A stretch of DNA of 41,932 nucleotides, taken from the NCBI GenBank assembly GCA_019751815.1, contig JAIEMW010000004.1, positions 1-41,932 of the forward strand. Reading direction: 5' to 3'. Below, in pieces: positions 37,010-41,932 of the stretch. Position numbers and translations under genes: made by a program. Position 1 is the first letter of the stretch, and each line of letters opens with the position of its first letter. The notes under the pieces are model-generated. The model ran no database searches. It saw nothing but the letters and a program-made list of their open reading frames with translations, and was not told the DNA's origin. Origin of the DNA: Cyanobacteriota bacterium. GTDB lineage: Bacteria; Cyanobacteriota; Vampirovibrionia; Vampirovibrionales; Vampirovibrionaceae.

Positions 37010-37637
37010 GGGCTTACCTACAATCTCTATAAAAACGGCCTTTAAAAAAATGTATGTTTTCTCAGCCCACTATAAACCAATCGGACTATAAAAATAATCC
37101 CTCTGTCCCCGTACTAATGAAGGGTTTCTTTGGTTATGCTGTATATGAGTCAGCCACGGTTAATACCGTCAGTGTCTTCACTTCATTTGGCTCAATTTTA
37201 TGGCTCGATTTTATCAGTCCATCTCATCACAAACCCACTCACCGTCTCTATCAACTGCTTTTTCCGTTGGAATGATTTGTCCGTTGGAACTCTTGACCGA
37301 AAACCGAAGATTTTCCCCTTTGTCCCAGAAGGGTTTTTGTCTAAATTGAAACTCGTCTGGTAAAAAAAATATTCACCAGATGAATGTATGGAGATTCATT
37401 CAAAGTCCTGTGTTTTTTAAATCGCTAATTCCTCACCCCCTTTGTTTTTAAGTGATTCTCTGCATTCCCAATGCTATATTCCATTCTAAATCTTGTGTTC
37501 TGTATCGTTGATTCCAGAAGAAATTTGCATCAAGTTAAATTGAAGATCCAATTTTGATGAAAAACAGTCTTGTTTTTTGATTGCTCTGAGTTCGATGAAA
37601 AAACATCCTGAAAAATAACCGTCTTTAGGGGCCAAGC
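37010..37637. other. 628-bp intergenic region between divergent operons
   Basis: This is A/T-rich sequence between the sugar operon and the two-component genes. I see no convincing gene. The overlapping 73- and 77-codon plus-strand frames lack ribosome-binding sites. It contains a 9-bp direct repeat CCGTTGGAA at 37264-37272 and 37281-37289 (17-bp period), and an ATGAAT/ATTCAT inverted repeat at 37380-37399. Near the right-hand gene is an imperfect repeat of GATGAAAAACA at 37556 and 37594. The promoters of both operons must be here, but no clear -35/-10 pair stood out. Confidence 0.55.
37264..37289 (+). repeat. Short tandem direct repeat CCGTTGGAA
   Basis: There are two exact 9-bp copies with a 17-bp period, inside the gap between divergent operons. 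The spacing resembles adjacent binding half-sites, but chance is possible at this length. Confidence 0.4.
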
Positions 37638-38384
37638 ATGGAAAGTGAACTAAACAAAATCGAATCCACTTTTTTAATGGCTAGGCATCGACAGGGTGAG
37701 AGCCCCGTGGTGCCTCATCCATATCAAAGTCACAAAAAACACATCCCCCAAAAACACATTCTGTTAATCGATCCAGACGGGGATAATCTCAAGCTGCATA
37801 CAGAATGCTTGCGTTATGTCGAGTACCAGGTCTCTAGTGTTCAAACCGGGTTTGAGGCTTTGGAAATTCTTATGCCCGAAATACGCACATTTCCACAATT
37901 ACGAAACCGCATTCTCAAACTTTGCGCTAGTCATTCCGCCAGTTTTTCAAAACCTGTCACCAACACACGTCAGACCGTCCAGCTTTCTCAATATTCAAAG
38001 ACTCAGAATTCCCAGATGACAAGCAGCCCTGTGCTACCTGATTTAATTGTGCTGGATTTGCGCCTATCCGATGTATCCGGGCTATGGCTCACCCGTTTTC
38101 TTAAAGAAAACCCTACCACAAGTACTATTCCTATTCTGATATTCACCGCCCTCACGCTCAAGCATCATGAGAGTCAATCGTTTGAAGCCGGTTGTAATGG
38201 TTTTTTGGGGAAGCCCGTTTCCATGAAAACGTTTTTATCCACTATCGATCAGATTTTTAAAGAAGACCATACGATTGCACCCGCAAAAATGAGCCCTCAA
38301 AGACAGCCTCAGAGACAGACTCTGATGACTAGCGTCCAAGAAGCCACAAACATCAAGCATTACCACTTGGAATCCGCCAGCTAG
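37638..38384 (+). CDS. Atypical response regulator with internal insertion
   Basis: This 248-residue receiver protein has no recognised output domain. Conserved receiver positions are present: acidic pocket D45 and D47 (HILLIDPDGDN), phospho-acceptor D140 (LIVLDLRLSD), T170 (ILIFTAL) and K192 (FLGKPVS). About 50 residues (roughly 83-132) of polar sequence rich in Ser, Thr and Gln are inserted between the second helix and the third strand, where normal receivers have almost nothing. N- and C-terminal extensions are also polar. AGGGG lies eight bases before the ATG. It precedes a NarL-type regulator by 45 bp and a kinase beyond, so it may be a phosphate relay or competing acceptor. Confidence 0.85.
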   Translation: MESELNKIESTFLMARHRQGESPVVPHPYQSHKKHIPQKHILLIDPDGDNLKLHTECLRYVEYQVSSVQTGFEALEILMPEIRTFPQLRNRILKLCASHSASFSKPVTNTRQTVQLSQYSKTQNSQMTSSPVLPDLIVLDLRLSDVSGLWLTRFLKENPTTSTIPILIFTALTLKHHESQSFEAGCNGFLGKPVSMKTFLSTIDQIFKEDHTIAPAKMSPQRQPQRQTLMTSVQEATNIKHYHLESAS

Positions 38385-38429
38385 TAACGAATGGTAAGGT
38401 AACCCCTCAAAATAGAAGGACCGTCCCGT

Positions 38430-39047
38430 ATGCAGATACTACTAATCGATGATGAGCCACAAGTGATTCGAGATATGCTGGTGATGTTTGGCTATGAGGT
38501 CGATTCAGCAAACGACGGGTTTGAGGGAATTCAAGTTTTTACCAAAAATTATGACCGCTATGACTTGATTATTTTGGATTTAAATATGCCTAAAATGGAT
38601 GGATGGTCGGTTTTAAAGTTTATACGCTCCAGTGGTGACCGTCCCAATATTCCAGTGATGATGCTAACAGCCAATCATGAAGAATTGGCCATGATCTCCG
38701 GTCTCCGCCGAGGAGCTGATGAATATCTGACAAAGCCCATCACCCCTGGACGCTTATTGGCTCACATCGAAGCACTGATGCGTCGAAGCCGCTGGGAACA
38801 AGAAGCGGCAGAAAGCATGAGCGATCCTCAAGAAGAAGCCCTAAAAGGTGCCACAGATCTCCTCACGCAACGCGAGCGCGAACTGCTTCGCTATATTGTT
38901 CAGGGTTATTCTAACAACCAGATTGGGGATACGCTTTCTATCTCAGAAACCACGGTAAAGAACCATCTGGCCAATATTTTCAAAAAACTCCATGTGGGTA
39001 ACCGCACGCAAGCTGCATTTGTGGCCCAAAAATTAAAGATGGTTTAA
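38430..39047 (+). CDS. NarL/LuxR-type response regulator
   Basis: This 205-residue DNA-binding regulator has a receiver domain (1-115) with phospho-acceptor D50 in LIILDLNMPKMDG, T80 and K102 in YLTKPIT. The C-terminal LuxR-type helix-turn-helix (about 140-200) reads LTQRERELLRYIVQGYSNNQ then SETTVKNHLANIFKKL. It presumably controls transcription on phosphorylation by the kinase encoded ten bases downstream. AAGGA lies nine bases before the ATG. The target genes are not evident; the operon's own upstream gap with its short repeats is one candidate. Confidence 0.94.
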   Translation: MQILLIDDEPQVIRDMLVMFGYEVDSANDGFEGIQVFTKNYDRYDLIILDLNMPKMDGWSVLKFIRSSGDRPNIPVMMLTANHEELAMISGLRRGADEYLTKPITPGRLLAHIEALMRRSRWEQEAAESMSDPQEEALKGATDLLTQRERELLRYIVQGYSNNQIGDTLSISETTVKNHLANIFKKLHVGNRTQAAFVAQKLKMV

Positions 39048-39057
39048 AAACATCCGC

Positions 39058-40260
39058 ATGATTTCTGCCGAAACACTCTCTCAAGGGCTCGAAGGCTTTT
39101 CAATCACATCCACATTAAACCGGTTTTTTCAGTCAACCGAAACGCGTCAGGCATGTCGAGACCTGTTAAGTACTTGCGGGCAACAGTATTCTTGGCGATC
39201 TGTTCACCTGATTGCACTCTCACTCGAGTCCCCTCAAAGTCTCTATCAACCTGTTTTGTGGACCGAAAGTCTATGGATTGGGTATGAGAGCCGTCATGAT
39301 TTTCCGGACTTAGACTGTCTCCAACAAAATAAGCACACTATTATCAGTCGAAGTATTCTCAATAGAGTCATTGGCCCACAGCAGACAAAAACGCTTCATT
39401 ACAAAGATACACCCGTCGGTGTGTTCATTATCGAGAGAGATCCGCAACAGAATGGCTCTGTAATTCAAGAAAACTATCTTGAATTAGAGTCTGTTTTAGT
39501 GGAGATCCTCACACAGCGGTTATACGTCGATAACTGCGGCAGACCCATTGCCCCTAATACAGACTATATCAGCACGATGGCTCACGAACTAAGAACCCCC
39601 CTTCACAGTATTATTGCCAGCTCCAGTATGGCCTTAGAAGAAATGTTGGGCCCACTGACGGACAAACAAACAGAGTATCTCCGGCTGATTTATGCCAGTG
39701 GGGAGCATCTACTCGAGTTAATTAACAATCTCTTGGATATTTCTCGGCTACGATCAGGGAAATTAAAGCTCAATCACGGCATGCACGATCTAAATGAATT
39801 AATAAGCCATGTCCAAGGGGTGGTGGAGAGTTTATTCTCTGTTAAATCTCAAACCGTTTGCTGGGAAGTGTCGCCCCATGTCCCAAAATCAATTTGGGTC
39901 GATAAAACCCGGGCCGCACAAATTTTGATTAACTTACTATCCAATGCGCATAAATATTGCCCCAAAGGCGCTCATGTCCATGTACGTGTCTCAAGAGACA
40001 ATACCCATGTGCAATTTGAGGTCGAGGATAATGGCCCAGGGATTCCTCAGTGTGATATCGAGCGAGTTTTTCTGCCGTTTGAACAAGTACATTGTCAAGT
40101 ATTAAACAAGCAAGGCACAGGGCTAGGCCTTCCCATTGCCCGAAAAATTGCGGAACTCCACGGCGGCTCGCTCACGTTATGCAACAGACAAAACAAGCAA
40201 AAAGGCTGTTGCTTCTGCCTTCGACTGCCTACCGAAAATCTCTCTCGAGATGTATCCTAA
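39058..40260 (+). CDS. Sensor histidine kinase
   Basis: This 400-residue soluble kinase has no membrane helix. The first 165 residues resemble a GAF-type sensory domain in length and pattern, but I cannot confirm the family. The DHp domain has H176 in STMAHELRTPLHSI. The ATPase domain has LINLLSNAHKYCP (N-box), VEDNGPGIP (G1), FLPFEQV and GTGLGLPIARKIAELHGG (G2). It follows the NarL-type regulator by ten bases and is the likely phosphodonor of the two regulators before it. The ribosome-binding site is weak, consistent with coupling to the upstream gene. Confidence 0.93.
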   Translation: MISAETLSQGLEGFSITSTLNRFFQSTETRQACRDLLSTCGQQYSWRSVHLIALSLESPQSLYQPVLWTESLWIGYESRHDFPDLDCLQQNKHTIISRSILNRVIGPQQTKTLHYKDTPVGVFIIERDPQQNGSVIQENYLELESVLVEILTQRLYVDNCGRPIAPNTDYISTMAHELRTPLHSIIASSSMALEEMLGPLTDKQTEYLRLIYASGEHLLELINNLLDISRLRSGKLKLNHGMHDLNELISHVQGVVESLFSVKSQTVCWEVSPHVPKSIWVDKTRAAQILINLLSNAHKYCPKGAHVHVRVSRDNTHVQFEVEDNGPGIPQCDIERVFLPFEQVHCQVLNKQGTGLGLPIARKIAELHGGSLTLCNRQNKQKGCCFCLRLPTENLSRDVS

Positions 40261-40352
40261 TACACGGTTGTTCTTGGCTGATTATTCCCTAGAATATAAA
40301 CCAGAACTCCATTTTTATAAATTAACGCACTGGGCGCTAAGGAACACATGCC

Positions 40353-41120
40353 GTGGTAAAACTGATTTCTTGGAATGTCAATGGCTTGCGGGCCGTGACA
40401 AAAAAAGGGTTTTTTGACTGGGTGTCTCAAGCGCAACCCGATATTTTAGGTCTACAAGAAACCAAAATCAGTGGCGATCAACTCACCCCAGAACTGACTG
40501 AGCTTCCTGGCTACCACAGCTTCTGGACTCATGCCGAAAAACGGGGATATAGTGGGGTTTGTGTCTATACAAAAACCAAGCCATTGCAAGTGCAAGAAGG
40601 ACTTGGGCATCCAGAATTCGATACAGAAGGCCGAGTGCTGGCCCTGGAGTTTGATGATTTTTGGTTCTATAACATTTACTACCCTAATGGGCAGCGCAGT
40701 GATGAACGACTCCAATATAAAATGGCTTTTTATGACGCCTTTTTGACCCGCTTTAACGAGAGATTAAAAGACGGCAAGGGCCTCATCGTCTGCGGCGATT
40801 TTAATACGGCCCATCACCCCATTGATTTGGCCCGTCCCAAAGAAAATGAAAAGGTATCGGGCTTTCTTCCGATTGAAAGAGCCTGGATGGATACTTTTGT
40901 CTCTGCAGGTTATATAGACACTTTTCGCGTATTTGAAAAAGGCCCTAACCATTATAGTTGGTGGAACATGCGCTCTCGAGCCCGAGAACGCAACGTGGGT
41001 TGGCGAATTGATTACTTCTTTATCTCGCCCAATTTGCTCCCCAAACTCACCGGGGCTGATATTCACGCCGACGTGCAGGGTTCAGATCACTGCCCTGTGT
41101 CTATAGAGCTTTGCTCTTAG
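40353..41120 (+). CDS. xth: Exodeoxyribonuclease III
   Basis: This AP endonuclease and 3'-5' exonuclease of base-excision repair has 255 residues. It is in the endonuclease/exonuclease/phosphatase fold: KLISWNVNGLRA, LGLQETKI (metal-binding Glu), YNIYYPNGQ, VCGDFNTAH, NVGWRIDYFFIS and the terminal GSDHCPVSIEL with the catalytic Asp-His. The start is GTG at 40353 with AAGGA nine bases upstream. A nearby ATG at 40348 is out of frame and soon meets a stop. It begins about 90 bp after the kinase gene and is convergent with the DnaQ-type gene, four bases apart. Confidence 0.96.
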   Translation: MVKLISWNVNGLRAVTKKGFFDWVSQAQPDILGLQETKISGDQLTPELTELPGYHSFWTHAEKRGYSGVCVYTKTKPLQVQEGLGHPEFDTEGRVLALEFDDFWFYNIYYPNGQRSDERLQYKMAFYDAFLTRFNERLKDGKGLIVCGDFNTAHHPIDLARPKENEKVSGFLPIERAWMDTFVSAGYIDTFRVFEKGPNHYSWWNMRSRARERNVGWRIDYFFISPNLLPKLTGADIHADVQGSDHCPVSIELCS

Positions 41121-41124
41121 TTTT

Positions 41125-41787
41125 TTATTGACCGTTCTGGAAGGCGATTAAATCAGCAACTGTCTGAATAGAAGGATCTAGCCGTTTCAGCAGGGCAAAG
41201 AGAATCCCGGCACTCATCCGGACGTCACTTTCTGCTCTGTGAGGGTTAGGATTATAGACCCCGCACTGGGTGGCGACCACCACACCTTCATAACTGGGAA
41301 GACCGGGCATCAATTTCTGGGCCAGCTTCTTGGTACAGAGTGCCGTTTCTGGGTTTACACGAGGCAGGTATGTTCCCAGACCTGTCTGGTCCAGCTTTTC
41401 TCTGAGAAAGGAGACGTCAAACTGAACATTATGGCCCACCAAAACCGGACTTGGCCCCATAAATGCACACAGCTCACTCAGAACGATCACAGGGGCTGGG
41501 GCACCTTGAACAAGCTCATTCCCAATCCCGGTTAACTGTTCCACTTCGGGAGGGATGGGTTCTGTTGGTTTCACCAGCGTGGTGTATTTACCGGTGTCCA
41601 CATTTTTAACAAACTGAATCGCCGTGATTTCAGTAATGGCATTTTTTTTAGGGTTTAGCCCGGTGGTTTCTAGGTCAATCACAGTGTAACAGGCGTCAAA
41701 TACAGATGCATTTAGAATATCTTGGGCACTTGAGTCTGTGGTCACTGGTTGTGTTTCAATTGCACAGCCAAATAAGGATTGTTGCAT
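41125..41787 (-). CDS. DnaQ/DEDDh-family 3'-5' exonuclease
   Basis: This 220-residue exonuclease is of the DNA polymerase III epsilon type. ExoI is TVIDLETTGLNPKKNAITEI, ExoII is LVGHNVQFDVSFL and ExoIII is the His-Asp of HRAESDV, so the DEDDh set is complete. It may be the proofreading subunit or a stand-alone exonuclease in repair. The absence of a clear C-terminal clamp or alpha-binding extension leaves this open. The first 30 residues (from MQQSLFGCAIE) are outside the domain, and QQSLF resembles a short beta-clamp-binding sequence. Its neighbour xth is also a DNA-repair nuclease. Confidence 0.9.
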   Translation of the reverse strand: MQQSLFGCAIETQPVTTDSSAQDILNASVFDACYTVIDLETTGLNPKKNAITEITAIQFVKNVDTGKYTTLVKPTEPIPPEVEQLTGIGNELVQGAPAPVIVLSELCAFMGPSPVLVGHNVQFDVSFLREKLDQTGLGTYLPRVNPETALCTKKLAQKLMPGLPSYEGVVVATQCGVYNPNPHRAESDVRMSAGILFALLKRLDPSIQTVADLIAFQNGQ

Positions 41788-41932
41788 ATACCGATTAACC
41801 CCTAAAAAAGTCTAAAACAGGAGATGATATTAAGTCAGTAAGCACCCATTTTCAATGAAAAAATCCAGATGACTTGAACCCGGCTACGTCTTTGTTTACA
41901 ATCGAGCGAAGTCACTTTCTATTATTCCAGTA
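41788..41932. other. Upstream region at the right window edge
   Basis: This 145-bp non-coding stretch is upstream of the DnaQ-type gene. I see no complete gene and no strong promoter pair. A GGGTTCAAGTC sequence on the minus strand recalls a tRNA T-loop, but the flanks do not pair. Confidence 0.4.

Noticed and set aside
37054..37363. Two overlapping plus-strand frames of 73 and 77 codons
   Set aside because: Different frames of the same A/T-rich gap, with no ribosome-binding site and no protein-like pattern.
41860..41932. tRNA-like GGGTTCAAGTC on the minus strand
   Set aside because: The T-stem does not pair, and no acceptor, D or anticodon arms can be built around it.

Overview
The window looks like one contiguous piece of a bacterial chromosome. 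I saw no insertion sequence, phage gene, CRISPR array or tRNA. Lineage is inferred, not measured. The 16S gene reads like the Cyanobacteriota/Melainabacteria (Vampirovibrionia) group, LL-diaminopimelate aminotransferase (DapL) and a MurT-type ligase fit that, and no photosynthesis gene is present. A non-photosynthetic cyanobacterial relative is my best guess, at moderate confidence.

Layout. Positions 1-4760 hold an rRNA operon on the minus strand: promoter, leader, 16S, a roughly 350-nt spacer without tRNA genes, and most of 23S, which is cut by the left edge. Next on the minus strand is a GT-C membrane glycosyltransferase (4911-6566). Positions 6805-15606 carry a minus-strand series, in transcription order lipA, E1alpha, E1beta, E2, lpdA, lipB, gatC and pyrG. 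The first six genes form a self-contained 2-oxoacid dehydrogenase plus lipoate unit. The E1 subunits resemble the branched-chain enzyme more than pyruvate dehydrogenase. gatC and pyrG follow from what looks like their own promoter.

Positions 15962-21261 are a minus-strand signalling operon: a FliA/WhiG-type (sigma-28) factor, two unrecognised proteins, a PAS histidine kinase, a protein fusing a receiver domain to an RsbW-type ATPase, and a small unknown protein. Divergent from it, 21516-23605 holds two overlapping genes for a tandem pair of related unknown proteins. dapL and murT follow on the minus strand (23628-26368). prmA, rsmE and a CCA-adding-enzyme-family gene sit on the plus strand (26502-29819).

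Positions 29830-37009 are a minus-strand surface-sugar operon: Gfo/Idh/MocA dehydrogenase, DegT aminotransferase, GT2 glycosyltransferase, a rhamnose-4-epimerase-like SDR, an AsnB-like amidotransferase, a hexapeptide acyltransferase and a pterin carbinolamine dehydratase. The dehydrogenase, aminotransferase and acyltransferase together suggest a 3-acetamido sugar, and AsnB might amidate a sugar acid. After a 628-bp gap come two response regulators and a histidine kinase (37638-40260), then exonuclease III (xth) and a convergent DnaQ-type exonuclease.

The best candidates for something undescribed are the sigma-28/kinase/receiver-RsbW operon with its two unknown proteins, and the tandem paralogue pair transcribed away from it. 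The amidotransferase-containing sugar operon is second.
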